Notes: generated by a model from the letters alone, not told the origin. A stretch of 64,000 nt of DNA from Gemmatimonadaceae bacterium (GCA_030835125.1 JAUQWM010000021.1:24768-88767); one strand, 5' to 3'; numbered from the stretch's first letter, positions 35,916 to 45,222 are shown. Numbers and translations: made by a program.

Positions 35916-37283
35916 ATGGCGCCAGACCGTCGCACGCTCGTCCGCCAGGGCATTGTCGCCTCGGCGTCACTCCTGCTCACGCCATCGTCGCTGTGGGCAG
36001 ACCTGCGCGCGCGCGGCTGGAGCAGGCTCGCGGAACGGCCGTGGCTGGCCGCGGCGCTGAAGGCGGGGCAGTGGCTCGAGTCAACCGCGCAGGTCAGCGC
36101 GACCGGCATCTCGTGGGCCGCCGATCCCGCCAGTCCGAAGGCCGTTTCGACCGACCTGTATACCGGGATGGCCGGCGTCGTGCTGTTCTACCTCGAGCTG
36201 CATAACGCCACGGGGGACGCGGCGGCGCTCCGGATGGCACGCGGCGGCGCGGACTTCCTGCTGGCGTCCGTGCCTGACGAGCCGGGGTCCGCCCCGATGG
36301 GCCTCTACGCTGGCCTCGCGGGCACCGCCACCGTGCTTTCGCTGGCGCATCGCGTGACGAAGGACGAGCGATACCAGCGCGGCGTCCAGCGAATCCTCTC
36401 GCACCTGGAGCGGTCGGCGCGGCCGGTCGGCAGCGGCATCGAGTGGAACGAGAGCACCGACATCATCTCGGGAAGCGCGGGCATCGGGCTGGCGCTGCTC
36501 GGGCTGGAGGGCCATTCACGGGAAGTTGACGCCAGGAAACTCGCCGCCGCCGCCGGCGCACGACTCATCGAGCGCGGGCAGCAGGCGGAGGATGGCCTGA
36601 CGTGGCTCATCCAGCCGTCGATGCCGCGCAACTACCCGAACTTCTCGCACGGCACGGCCGGTGTCTCGTATTTCCTGGCCACGCTTTCGCGGGCCACGTC
36701 GCGCCCAGAGTACCTCGACGCAGCGCTCGCCGGCGAGCGCTGGCTTCGGGCGCGCATGACGACGACGGTCGGCGGTGGACGGATGATCTACCACAGTGCG
36801 CCAGGCAACGAGCAGGTCTACTACCTGAGCTGGTGCCATGGTCCGGCCGGTACGGCCCGCCTGTATCGACGCCTCGCCGTGGCGACGGGCGATCCGTCGC
36901 ACGAGGTGCGCGTCGGGCAACTCGCCCGTGCCATCCGGGACATGAAGGTGCCCGGGCGCTCGCCGGGCTTCTGGAACAACGTCAGCCAGTGCTGCGGGAA
37001 CTGCGGCGTGTCCGAGTTCTTCGTGGCCCTGCATCGCCACACGCGCGATGCTGCCGACCTCGCGTACGCGGAGGAGGTGGCCCACGACACCCTGGCCCGC
37101 GCCACGGCGGACGGCAGTGGCTTCAAGTGGGTGCAGGCCGAGCACCGGGTGCGCCCGGAACTGCTGGTGGCACAAACGGGACTGATGCAGGGTGCGTCGG
37201 GGATCGGGCTGGCGCTGCTGCACCTCGACGGAGCCCGGGAAGGAAGGGCGCCCCTCGTGCGCCTGCCGGACGATCCGTTCTGA
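35916..37283 (+). CDS. Tat-exported LanC-like protein
   Basis: The 455-residue protein has the alpha-toroid of LanC/GCR2-like proteins. H245 in N-F-S-H-G-T-A-G, Cys307-His308 in S-W-C-H-G-P-A-G and Cys359-Cys360 in Q-C-C-G-N-C-G align with the zinc-binding residues of LanC (Cys, then Cys-His), except that Cys360 replaces the last histidine. LanC enzymes catalyse addition of cysteine thiols to dehydroamino acids. The N terminus has a twin-arginine motif (D-R-R-T-L-V-R-Q-G) and a hydrophobic stretch ending in S-L-W-A, so the protein is probably exported folded to the periplasm. No lantibiotic precursor, dehydratase or protease gene is near. It more likely acts on a glycan or peptide than in lanthipeptide synthesis. 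Confidence 0.8.
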   Translation: MAPDRRTLVRQGIVASASLLLTPSSLWADLRARGWSRLAERPWLAAALKAGQWLESTAQVSATGISWAADPASPKAVSTDLYTGMAGVVLFYLELHNATGDAAALRMARGGADFLLASVPDEPGSAPMGLYAGLAGTATVLSLAHRVTKDERYQRGVQRILSHLERSARPVGSGIEWNESTDIISGSAGIGLALLGLEGHSREVDARKLAAAAGARLIERGQQAEDGLTWLIQPSMPRNYPNFSHGTAGVSYFLATLSRATSRPEYLDAALAGERWLRARMTTTVGGGRMIYHSAPGNEQVYYLSWCHGPAGTARLYRRLAVATGDPSHEVRVGQLARAIRDMKVPGRSPGFWNNVSQCCGNCGVSEFFVALHRHTRDAADLAYAEEVAHDTLARATADGSGFKWVQAEHRVRPELLVAQTGLMQGASGIGLALLHLDGAREGRAPLVRLPDDPF

Positions 37284-37332
37284 GACCACCGCGCCAGTAG
37301 AATCAATCGGCTGTAGCGGGTGAAGTGTTACT

Positions 37333-37357
37333 GTGCAATCGGAGGCCGCGATTGCAC
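37333..37357 (+). terminator. possible hairpin terminator after the LanC-like gene
   Basis: GTGCAATCG (37333-37341) pairs exactly with CGATTGCAC (37349-37357) around a 7-base loop. It lies 50 bases after the LanC-like stop. No T-run follows, so it may be a Rho-independent terminator of the type lacking a U-tract or simply a structured spacer. Confidence 0.4.
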
Positions 37358-37414
37358 CTTGTGGCCCGTCTGCGCACTCCGCCAGGCACACTGGTGTCGC
37401 CAATCGGCAATTTC

Positions 37415-37456
37415 CACTCTGCACTCTGCACTCTGCACTCTGCACTCTGCACTCTC
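37415..37456. repeat. six CACTCTG heptamers touching a start codon
   Basis: Five perfect copies of CACTCTG and one CACTCTC run from 37415 to 37456. The next base begins the GTG start of the decarboxylase gene, so the array replaces its ribosome binding site. No inverted partner arm was found upstream. It is the most regular heptamer array in the window. Confidence 0.85.
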
Positions 37457-38890
37457 GTGCCTTCTCCCGATCCCGGTCCGCTCCACCTGACACCCGACGC
37501 CATGCGCGCCTTCGGGCATCGCGTCGTCGACATGATCGTCGATCACGTCGAGACCCTGCGCGATCGGAAGGTCTCGGTCCAGGTGCCGCGCGCCGAACTC
37601 GACGCCCGCCTCGGGAGCTTTACCGACGCCCCGGCGTCGCCTGACGCCGTCCTCGACCTCGTCGAGCGCGACGTGCTGTCGGCGATCACCGCCGTCGACC
37701 ATCCGCGCTTCTACGCGTTCGTTCCCGGCCCCGGCGGGTTCGTCGGCGCGATGGGCGACGCGCTCGCGGCGGGCTTCAATGTCTTCGCCGGTCACTGGCT
37801 GGCCGCTTCCGGACCGGGCGCCGTGGAACTGCAGACGATCGAGTTCCTGTGCAACGCCTGCGGATTGCCGCCTGGCGCGGGGGGCTTGTTCGTCAGCGGC
37901 GGGTCGATGGCCAACCTGTCCGGGCTCGCGACGGCACGCACGGTGAAGCTCGGAGGTCCCGATGCATCAGCCGTGGTCTACCTGAGCGACCAGGCCCACA
38001 GCTCGATCGCCAAGGGACTCCGCGTACTCGGCTTTGCGTCGTCGCAGGTGCGCGAGGTCGCCTGCGACGCGAACCTGCGCATGGACGTGGCGGCGCTCGA
38101 GCGCGCGATCGCCGAGGACCGTCAGGGAGGTCGCCGGCCGTTCTGCGTCGTCGCGAGCGCCGGTACGACGAACACCGGCGCGGTGGATCCGCTCCGGGCG
38201 ATCGCGGTCAGCTGCCGGGCGCACGACCTCTGGATGCACGTCGACGGCGCGTACGGTGCCGCGGCCACGCTGGCCGATCGCGGACGGGCGGCACTCGACG
38301 GACTCGACCTCGCCGATTCGATCGCGCTGGATCCGCACAAGTGGCTCTTCCAGCCGTTCGAGATCGGGTGCGTCCTCGTGCGCGACCTGCGGCACCTGCG
38401 CCAGAGCTTCTCGGTGCACCCCGAGGACAACGCCTCCTACCTCGCCGATGTCGGCCGCATGGCGGAACGCGAGGTGGTGTTCTACGAACACGGGATCCAG
38501 CTCACCCGCGCCTTCCGCGCCCTCAAGCTGTGGATGTCGCTGCGGATCTTCGGCATCGCGGCCTTCCGGGCCGCGATCGATCGTGGCATCCGGCTCGCGG
38601 AGGACACGGAGCACCTGCTGCGCGCCGACGGGCGCTGGGATGTGGTCACGCCGGCGCAACTCGCCGTCGTCACGTTCGCGCCGAGGCTCGGGAACGCCGG
38701 CGTGGCCGCATCCAATGCGCGCGTGGAGCGCGCGGTCGAGCGACTCACCGCCGACGGCTACGCTATGGTGACATCGACCCAGGTTCGCGACCGCACGGTG
38801 CTGCGATTCTGCCTCATTCACCCCGATGCGCGGATCGAGGAAGTCCGCGAAACCGCCAACCGCCTTGCGACCTACTGTTCCGGCGATTGA
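37457..38890 (+). CDS. PLP-dependent group II amino-acid decarboxylase
   Basis: The 477-residue protein is a group II decarboxylase of the aromatic-L-amino-acid/glutamate decarboxylase family. The PLP lysine is Lys295 in L-D-P-H-K-W-L, and G-S-M-A-N-L and V-D-G-A-Y-G are family motifs. It decarboxylates an amino acid to an amine; the substrate cannot be read. I chose the GTG at 37457 because everything upstream in the frame is heptamer repeat; it gives L-T-P-D-A-M-R-A-F-G close to the N terminus. The gene converges on the first permease gene with a 9-base gap. Confidence 0.85.
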   Translation: MPSPDPGPLHLTPDAMRAFGHRVVDMIVDHVETLRDRKVSVQVPRAELDARLGSFTDAPASPDAVLDLVERDVLSAITAVDHPRFYAFVPGPGGFVGAMGDALAAGFNVFAGHWLAASGPGAVELQTIEFLCNACGLPPGAGGLFVSGGSMANLSGLATARTVKLGGPDASAVVYLSDQAHSSIAKGLRVLGFASSQVREVACDANLRMDVAALERAIAEDRQGGRRPFCVVASAGTTNTGAVDPLRAIAVSCRAHDLWMHVDGAYGAAATLADRGRAALDGLDLADSIALDPHKWLFQPFEIGCVLVRDLRHLRQSFSVHPEDNASYLADVGRMAEREVVFYEHGIQLTRAFRALKLWMSLRIFGIAAFRAAIDRGIRLAEDTEHLLRADGRWDVVTPAQLAVVTFAPRLGNAGVAASNARVERAVERLTADGYAMVTSTQVRDRTVLRFCLIHPDARIEEVRETANRLATYCSGD

Positions 38891-38899
38891 CGCCGCGAA

Positions 38900-41638
38900 C
38901 TAGTCGGTCTTCAGGGCTCGCATCGGGTCCACGCGGCGGGCACGCATGGCTGGCCGAAGCGTGGCCGCCACCGCGGCCAGCACCAGCACGATCGCGGTGG
39001 TGGCCAGCACGGCCGGATCGCGCGGTGACGTGTCGAACAGCAACCCCCGGACGAACCGTCCGGCATAGAGCGCCACCAGGATGCCGCCGGCCATGCCGAG
39101 CAGCGCCATCGTCAGGCTCTTGCGCATGATCAGGCCCACGATGTCCCCCGGCGTCGCGCCAAGGGCCAGCCGCACGCCCACTTCGTGCGTCCGCTGCGCC
39201 ACCGTGTACGACATCACGCTGTAGAGGCCGAGTGCCGCGACGACCAGGGCCAGCACGCCGCCCAGGCCGAAGATCGTCGCCCCCAGCCGCCAGGGACGCA
39301 GCAGCGGATCGATCGAGGCGCGCATCGGCTGGGCGACCGCCCGTGTCACCGACGCGTCGGTGTCCTCGATGGCGCGGGCGATCGCCGGCACGGTAGCGCC
39401 GGTCGCGTCCGGTCCGGAGCGCGCCACGAGCACCGTCCCGCCGAAGTCGCGCTCCTGCCCGATCGGGATGTAGTACTGCATCGACGGATCCTCGCGCAGT
39501 TCGTAGCGACGGGCGTCCTCGACGATCCCGACGATGCGCGCGCACGGTGCCGCCTCGGCGCCGATCCGCAGGCACTCGCCGATGGCCTCACGTCCCGGCC
39601 AGAGCGTGCGCGCCATGGTCTCATTGACGATGGCCAGCGGCTCCGTGCCATCGCCCTCCCCGGACTGAAACACGCGCCCCCGACGAAGCCTCGTTCCCAC
39701 GGTGGCGAAGTACTCGGGACTCACGGCCGCGATGTAGGGCCCGCCTCCCGGCAACTTCGGCAGGCTGTCCCACCCCGTCACGAACACCGGCTGGCCGAAC
39801 GAGTTGCCGAACGGTGAGCCCACCGCCAGTGCGGCATGGGTGACGCCCGGGAGGTCGCGGACCCGCTCGGCCGCGCGCTGCCACACGGCGACCCGGCGGG
39901 CACGCTCGGTGGCGCGAGCGTCCGCGCTGGCGTCCCCCACGCTGCTCCACTCCACGTCGGCGACGATCACCCGGTCGGCCTCGATGCCTAACGGCGCCGC
40001 CTCCGCCCGCCGCAGGCTCTGCGTAAAGAGCCCCGCGCCGATGAGCAGGGTCGCGGTGAGGCCCGCCTGGAGCACCATGGGCCATGTGTCGAGTCCGAGG
40101 CGCCGTGCCGGGGTACTCCCGCGCTGCATGGCATTCCGCAGTGAACTGCGCGCGGCATGCACCGCCGGGGCCAGCCCGATCAGCAATCCGGCAGCCGTGG
40201 CGACGATCAGCGAGAGTCCCAGGACCCGGCCGCTGACCGGCGACGACGTCCATTCCACGTTGGTCAGGAGCGACTGGCGCACCAGGACACTGATGATGCC
40301 CGCCACGGCGAGCGACGCCAGTCCGCCGAGGAAGGCGAGCACCAGGCTCTCGGTGAGGAAGAGGCGGGCGAGGCGCGCACGCCCCGCGCCCAGCGCCAGC
40401 CGCACCCCGACCTCGGCGCGGCGCCGGATGGCACGCGCGAGCAGCAGGTTGGCGACGTTCGAGCATGCAATGAGGAGCACTACCACCGTCACCCCGAGCA
40501 GCCACCGGGACACGGCGACCTCGTTCGACTCCACGCCACGTCCGGTGAACCGGACGGGCACCGCGGTCATTCGCGCCTCGGCCATCGGCTTCGGGGGTCC
40601 GTCATAGGTCACCCGGTGCGTTCGGGTCGCATCCTCACTGGCGGCGTCGAGCGATACGCCTGGCTTGAGCCTCCCGACCACGTTCAGCCATTGCGAATTC
40701 CACGCCCGCGGCCAGTTGGACGTGACCGCCTGGCTGTAGGTCGACATCGGGACCCAGAGGTCCACGCGACCCAGGTCCACGCCGGTGAACCCGCGGGGCG
40801 CCACGCCGACGACGGTGTACCGCTCGTTGCGGATGTCGACCTCGCGGCCGACGATGCCCGGGTCGGCGGCGAACTGCGCGCGCCACAGGGCCTCGCCAAG
40901 CACCACGACGTGCGATGGCCGCGACGGCACGTCCTCGTCAGGCGTGAAGAAGCGCCCGCGTTCCGGGCGAACGCCCAACAGCGGAAAGAAGTCCGCCGTC
41001 GCCGCCCCGCCGCGGACCGTGCGCGCGCCGCGGCCGCTGCCAAGCGTGACGTCGTCGACCAGGTACGCCGCGAGGCCGTCGAAGGCACGGGCTGCGGTGC
41101 GCAGGTTGTCGTAGAGCACGTACCCCGCGGACCCGAAGGTCACGTCGCCGATCCCGGGCCGGGCAACCGTCGTGACGATGCGGACGACACGCCCGGGCTC
41201 GCGCACGTGTTCGGGGCCCCGGAGCAGCAACCGGTCCACGATGCCGTACATCGCCGCGTTGGCGCCGATGCCGAGGGCGAGCGTGACAATCGCGAATCCC
41301 GCGAACATCGGCTCGCGCCGCAACCCGCGGAGGGCGTAGCGGAGATCCTGCATGAGCGAGTGCAGCCATTCCCGCAGGCGCATGGCCCGGTCCCTTCGGT
41401 ATGCGTCGTGGTGGATCGAGGACCGTCCGGGCTCGAGCGACCCGAACCGCCGTCGGGCTTCCCGCAGTGCGTCGTCAGGCGCCATGCCCTGCCGGCGCAG
41501 TTGCCCGGCGCGCAGCTCGATGTGCAGCGCGACTTCCTCGGTGACGTTCCGCTCGGTGCGGTCGCGACGCCGGATCGCGAGCTCGAACAGGCGGCGAATT
41601 CCCGGCCGGATGCCGGTCGCGTCAGGCGTGTCAGCCAC
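38900..41638 (-). CDS. ADOP-type ABC permease (FtsX/MacB-like) 1
   Basis: The 912-residue protein is an orphan duplicated permease: a cytoplasmic N-terminal prefix of about 80 residues (helical, with H-I-E-L-R-A-G-Q-L-R-R-Q-G-M), an MacB-type periplasmic domain, and two FtsX permease regions (about 380-500 and 780-900). Such proteins are abundant in Acidobacteriota and Gemmatimonadota and are thought to act as efflux or envelope-stress transporters; no ATPase gene is adjacent. The GTG at 41638 overlaps the end of the PadR gene by 8 bases, so the two are translationally coupled. The octamer at 39986 encodes Pro-Leu-Gly. Confidence 0.88.
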   Translation of the reverse strand: MADTPDATGIRPGIRRLFELAIRRRDRTERNVTEEVALHIELRAGQLRRQGMAPDDALREARRRFGSLEPGRSSIHHDAYRRDRAMRLREWLHSLMQDLRYALRGLRREPMFAGFAIVTLALGIGANAAMYGIVDRLLLRGPEHVREPGRVVRIVTTVARPGIGDVTFGSAGYVLYDNLRTAARAFDGLAAYLVDDVTLGSGRGARTVRGGAATADFFPLLGVRPERGRFFTPDEDVPSRPSHVVVLGEALWRAQFAADPGIVGREVDIRNERYTVVGVAPRGFTGVDLGRVDLWVPMSTYSQAVTSNWPRAWNSQWLNVVGRLKPGVSLDAASEDATRTHRVTYDGPPKPMAEARMTAVPVRFTGRGVESNEVAVSRWLLGVTVVVLLIACSNVANLLLARAIRRRAEVGVRLALGAGRARLARLFLTESLVLAFLGGLASLAVAGIISVLVRQSLLTNVEWTSSPVSGRVLGLSLIVATAAGLLIGLAPAVHAARSSLRNAMQRGSTPARRLGLDTWPMVLQAGLTATLLIGAGLFTQSLRRAEAAPLGIEADRVIVADVEWSSVGDASADARATERARRVAVWQRAAERVRDLPGVTHAALAVGSPFGNSFGQPVFVTGWDSLPKLPGGGPYIAAVSPEYFATVGTRLRRGRVFQSGEGDGTEPLAIVNETMARTLWPGREAIGECLRIGAEAAPCARIVGIVEDARRYELREDPSMQYYIPIGQERDFGGTVLVARSGPDATGATVPAIARAIEDTDASVTRAVAQPMRASIDPLLRPWRLGATIFGLGGVLALVVAALGLYSVMSYTVAQRTHEVGVRLALGATPGDIVGLIMRKSLTMALLGMAGGILVALYAGRFVRGLLFDTSPRDPAVLATTAIVLVLAAVAATLRPAMRARRVDPMRALKTD

Positions 41639-41969
41639 GGGACGGTGCCGTCAGGATGCCGGTCACGGTGTCGGCGTACCGGACCCACTGCGAGGTCTGT
41701 GACCTGAGGTGGGCGCGTCCCGATGGGGCGATGCGATAGTATCGCGCCCGACGGTTGTTTTCCGTCACGCCCCACTCCGCCTCGATGTGCCCGCGTTCCT
41801 CCAGGCGATAGAACGCCTGGTACAGCGCCGAGTCCTCGACCTCGAGCGAGCCCCCGGAGCGCTCCTCGAGCCAGGTGGTGACCTCGAAGCCGTGCATGGG
41901 CCCCCAGCTCAGCGCCTTCAGCACCAGGATGTCGAGCGTGCCCTTCACGACCGCCAGCGGACCGGCCAT
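41631..41969 (-). CDS. PadR-family transcriptional regulator 1
   Basis: The 112-residue protein has a winged-helix PadR DNA-binding domain (T-L-D-I-L-V-L-K-A-L, M-H-G-F-E-V, S-A-L-Y-Q-A-F-Y-R-L-E) and a short C-terminal helix. PadR proteins usually repress their own operon and a transporter gene. Here the partner is the downstream permease, whose start overlaps the end of this gene. The ATG at 41969 follows a good ribosome binding site (GGAGGG on the minus strand, 41974-41979). Repeated AGTCT-containing sequences in its promoter are candidate operators. Confidence 0.88.
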   Translation of the reverse strand: MAGPLAVVKGTLDILVLKALSWGPMHGFEVTTWLEERSGGSLEVEDSALYQAFYRLEERGHIEAEWGVTENNRRARYYRIAPSGRAHLRSQTSQWVRYADTVTGILTAPSRG

Positions 41970-41979
41970 GCAACCCTCC

Positions 41980-41999
41980 AGAGTCTTTACTTAGAGTCT
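41980..41999 (-). promoter_or_regulatory. candidate PadR operator 1
   Basis: The sequence AGAGTCT occurs twice as a direct repeat (41980-41986 and 41993-41999, 13 bases apart, centre to centre) just before the PadR gene. The second PadR gene has an AGTCT/AGACT element at the same place (45134-45154). Recurrence of the AGTCT core at two independent PadR promoters makes it the best operator candidate. Confidence 0.4.
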
Positions 42000-42061
42000 G
42001 TAGGGAAGAAAACCGTTGCTGACGGGCGACGGAAGGGGCGGTCCGGCCCCATCCTCTGTCC

Positions 42062-44734
42062 CTATTCGGCCCTGAGCGCCCTGTTCGGGTCAGCCCTCGT
42101 CGCCCGCATCGCCGGGACCGCGCTCGCGAGTGCGGCCACAAGCACGAGGATCACAGCCACCGCCGTGTAGACCAGCGGGTCGCGCGCCGACTGCCGGAAC
42201 AGGAGCGGCTGGACCCATCCCGCCGCCAGCAGCGCGAGCGTTCCACCGACGGCGGCACCGGCGAGCGCGAATCCCATCCCCTCGCCAACGACCAGCCGGA
42301 CCACGTCCTTCCGTTGTGCTCCGAGGGCGATCCGCACGCCCAACTCGTGCATGCGCTGCGCGACGTTGTAGCCGATCACCGCGTACAACCCGATGGCCGC
42401 CACCGTCAGCGCAAGCGCGCCAAACGCCAGGAACATCGTGGCCCCCATCTGCCACGACCGCCGGTGCCGGTCGATGAGCGTCCCGAGAGGCTGCGCCACC
42501 ACGTACGACTGGCCCGGCATCACCCGCTGCAGCGCCTTCCGGACGCCCTCGGCCTGGGCTGACGCGCTGCCACGCATGCGGAGCATCAGGCCGATGCCTG
42601 ACGCGGGCCGGAATTGCTCCATGGGCATGTAGTACCTGAACAACTGCGTGTCCGTGAGGCTGTTCTGGACCGCGTTCTCGGCGATGCCAACCACCGTCGT
42701 GCAGGGCATGGAATCCGCGCCCACACGAATGCACTGGCCGAGGGCCTCCTTCCCCGGCCAGAGCGCGTTCGCCATGTCCTGGCTCACGACCGTCACCGGA
42801 GGCGCCCCGTCGCGATCGTCGGCGGTGAAGGCGCGTCCCCGCAGGATTCGCGTCCCCATCGTCGCGAAGTAGGCCGCCGTTGCGGTCTGGTACGTGAATC
42901 GCCCCAGCCGTGCCACCGAGTCGATTCCGCTCACGAACAGCCGCGTGCTCGACGAACTCCAGAACGGAACGCTGTTGACGTATGCGGCGTACTCGACCTC
43001 CGGGATGGCCTGCGCCGTCTCGAGCAGCTGCCGTCGCAGGGCGACGCGCTGGCTGTCCGTCAGCTCCATTCCGCGGAGTTCGCGGCGCACGAAGAGGATC
43101 GGGTCCACGTCGAAGCCCATGCGCATCTGCCGGACGTTGTCGAGGCTTTGCACGAAAAGCCCGGCGCCAACGAGGAGCACCACCGACAACGCGCCCTGCG
43201 CCACCAGCAGTGCCGTACGAGTCCGCGACCGGCCGTACGTACCCGCGCGTGCACCAACCTTCAGCGCATCCGCCAGGTCGGCCTTCGTCGCCACGATCGC
43301 CGGCACGACGCCAGTGAGCACCGCCGCGACCAGCGCCGCCGCGATCGCCACGGCGAGCGTCCGTCCATCGGCGACGAGCGAGAAGCTGGTACCCACGGGC
43401 AGGAAGAGGCCGCTCAGTAACTGGCCACTCCACTGGGCGACCACAAGCCCGAACAGGCAGCCAAGCAGGGAGAGCACGAGGCTCTCGGTCAGCGACTGGG
43501 CCGCCAACCGGCGGCGGCTCACGCCGAGCGCCAGTCGCAGCGCGACCTCGCGACGGCGCCGCAACGCGCGTCCGAGGAAAAGGTTCGCGACGTTCGCGCA
43601 GGCAATGAGGAGGACGATTGACGCGACGCCAGTCACCCACAGCGCCGTTCGAGCGTCGAGCCCGGGATCCGGGCCGGCCGACGACTTGAGCGCGCCGGCG
43701 ATCGCGCGCGGCCGTGCCACCTCGACCGCCGGCAGTTGGGGCTCCATGTCCCGCTCGGCACGCCAGCTTCGCGCGAAGGCGTTCGTCAGGTCCGTGGATG
43801 CCTGTTCAGCGCTGACGCCCGGCTTCCGCCGCACCATCGTCTCCATCCAACCCCAACCGTAATCCCGGTAGTAGCCGGTGCCGTCAGGTCCCGTCTGGTT
43901 TCCCGCGAAGGTCGTGATCGGGATGTACAGCGAGCGGGGACTTCCCTCGGTGACTCCGGTGAAGCCAGGCGGCGCGACGCCGACGATCGTGTAGGACAGG
44001 TTATTGACCTGCAGCGATTGCCCGATCACGTCGCGCCCGCCGAACTCACCCTGCCAGAAGCCATTGCTGAGGACCACGACCGGGGCGCCAACCGGAGTGA
44101 CATCCTCGGCAGCGGTGAAGAAGCGGCCGAGCGCCGGTCTCGTGTCGAAGAAGTCGAAGTAGCTGGCGCTCACCGCGGCGATCGGGCGCTCCATGGTTGT
44201 CTCGCCGGAACCCACCGCCGCGTTCCCGGGAAAGAAGGCGGCGAAGCTCGCCAGCGAGGTGGTCCACTTCTGCAGGTCCAGGTACCGCGTGTACGCGCTC
44301 CAGGTGGCCGTGCTCACCTCACCACGCTCGGCCCACTGCAGGTACACGCGGTTCACGCTCGCGGGGTCGCGAAGCATCGGGTAGGGACGGAACATGAGGC
44401 GGTCGACCACGCCGAACATCGCTGCGTTCGCGCCGATGCCCAGGGCGAGGGTCACGATCACGCCGAACGCAAATCCAGGTGCGCGCCGGAGGCCACGAAG
44501 CGCGTAGCGAATGTCCTGGTGCAGGTGATCGAGCCATGGAATCGACCAGCGCTCGCGCGAGTCCTCGATGGTGCGGGTATCCCTGCCCAGCCGTCGCCCG
44601 CTGGCGCCGGGCACGGCGGCCGATGCCGCGTCACGCTCGAGCGCGGAGCGATGGAAACGCAGCTCGTCCCGGAGCTCGGCTTCGAGGCGATCGCGGCGGA
44701 ACCAGTCGACGAACCGGACAAGGAGTTCGCGCAT
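42062..44734 (-). CDS. ADOP-type ABC permease (FtsX/MacB-like) 2
   Basis: The 890-residue product is a second duplicated orphan permease with the same architecture as the one at 38900: helical prefix, MacB-like periplasmic domain, FtsX cores and the motif A-L-G-I-G-A-N-A-A-M-F in the first helix. It shares this and other segments with the first permease, so the two PadR/permease modules arose by duplication or repeated acquisition. The ATG at 44734 is preceded by its own PadR gene, 56 bases away rather than overlapping. No ATPase gene accompanies it, which is normal for this class. The substrate is unknown. Confidence 0.87.
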   Translation of the reverse strand: MRELLVRFVDWFRRDRLEAELRDELRFHRSALERDAASAAVPGASGRRLGRDTRTIEDSRERWSIPWLDHLHQDIRYALRGLRRAPGFAFGVIVTLALGIGANAAMFGVVDRLMFRPYPMLRDPASVNRVYLQWAERGEVSTATWSAYTRYLDLQKWTTSLASFAAFFPGNAAVGSGETTMERPIAAVSASYFDFFDTRPALGRFFTAAEDVTPVGAPVVVLSNGFWQGEFGGRDVIGQSLQVNNLSYTIVGVAPPGFTGVTEGSPRSLYIPITTFAGNQTGPDGTGYYRDYGWGWMETMVRRKPGVSAEQASTDLTNAFARSWRAERDMEPQLPAVEVARPRAIAGALKSSAGPDPGLDARTALWVTGVASIVLLIACANVANLFLGRALRRRREVALRLALGVSRRRLAAQSLTESLVLSLLGCLFGLVVAQWSGQLLSGLFLPVGTSFSLVADGRTLAVAIAAALVAAVLTGVVPAIVATKADLADALKVGARAGTYGRSRTRTALLVAQGALSVVLLVGAGLFVQSLDNVRQMRMGFDVDPILFVRRELRGMELTDSQRVALRRQLLETAQAIPEVEYAAYVNSVPFWSSSSTRLFVSGIDSVARLGRFTYQTATAAYFATMGTRILRGRAFTADDRDGAPPVTVVSQDMANALWPGKEALGQCIRVGADSMPCTTVVGIAENAVQNSLTDTQLFRYYMPMEQFRPASGIGLMLRMRGSASAQAEGVRKALQRVMPGQSYVVAQPLGTLIDRHRRSWQMGATMFLAFGALALTVAAIGLYAVIGYNVAQRMHELGVRIALGAQRKDVVRLVVGEGMGFALAGAAVGGTLALLAAGWVQPLLFRQSARDPLVYTAVAVILVLVAALASAVPAMRATRADPNRALRAE

Positions 44735-44790
44735 GGGATGGGAGGCTCGGGGCTTCAGGGTTTCAGCCGTGCCGGGTCACGATGCACGAA

Positions 44791-45129
44791 TCACGCGGTC
44801 CCCATCACCCGGCCGATCGCGCCCAGGAGATCCGCGAACCCGGTTTCCTCGGCGCCGAGCTGCTTCCGGCCGGCGGCGGTGATGGTGTAGTACCGGGCCC
44901 GCTGATTGTTAGGCGTCTGTCGCCACTCGGCCTTCACCCACCCCTTCTGTCGCATGCGCTGCAGGGCGGGATAGAGCGACCCCTCCTCGATGCTCAGCAC
45001 GTCGTTCGAGACGCGCTCGATGTGCCGGGCGATCGCGTAGCCGTGCATGGACTGCACGCTCAGCGTCTTGAGGACCAGCATGTCGAGCGTGCCGGGAAGA
45101 AGGTCGCGCCGGGAGGTGGCCATGGGCAT
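44791..45129 (-). CDS. PadR-family transcriptional regulator 2
   Basis: The 112-residue protein has a PadR winged-helix domain (T-L-D-M-L-V-L-K-T-L, S-M-H-G-Y-A-I-A-R-H-I, G-S-L-Y-P-A-L-Q-R-M). It is the likely regulator of the downstream permease. I chose the ATG at 45129; an in-frame ATG at 45123 would also serve, and the GTG further up would place the start inside the promoter element. No Shine-Dalgarno sequence is seen, so the message may be leaderless or use a weak site. A TGTTAGGC near-match (44907) occurs antisense as Pro-Asn. Confidence 0.83.
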   Translation of the reverse strand: MPMATSRRDLLPGTLDMLVLKTLSVQSMHGYAIARHIERVSNDVLSIEEGSLYPALQRMRQKGWVKAEWRQTPNNQRARYYTITAAGRKQLGAEETGFADLLGAIGRVMGTA

Positions 45130-45133
45130 CGTC

Positions 45134-45154
45134 AGTCTAGGGGATAGACAGACT
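45134..45154 (-). promoter_or_regulatory. candidate PadR operator 2
   Basis: AGTCT (45134-45138) and AGACT (45150-45154) form an inverted repeat with an 11-base spacer immediately before the PadR2 start. On the minus strand TATAGT (45152-45157) could be the -10 box, so binding here would block transcription. The same core repeats before PadR1. Confidence 0.4.
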
Positions 45155-45170
45155 ATACCCACCAATGGTT

Positions 45171-45197
45171 GCCTGCGACAGGCGCCGGGCCCCGGTG
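45171..45197 (-). terminator. possible hairpins after the transketolase gene
   Basis: GCCTG-CGA-CAGGC (45171-45183) and the adjacent GC-rich near-palindrome 45183-45197 follow the transketolase stop on the minus strand. They could end transcription before the PadR2 promoter. No T-run is present, so confidence is low. Confidence 0.3.
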
Positions 45198-45222
45198 CGT
45201 GCGTTCCCGGGACGCTGGCGGG

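Noticed and set aside
35916..37283. Lantibiotic biosynthesis gene cluster
   Set aside because: Only a LanC-like protein is present; no precursor peptide, dehydratase, protease or transporter gene lies around it, and it appears to be exported.
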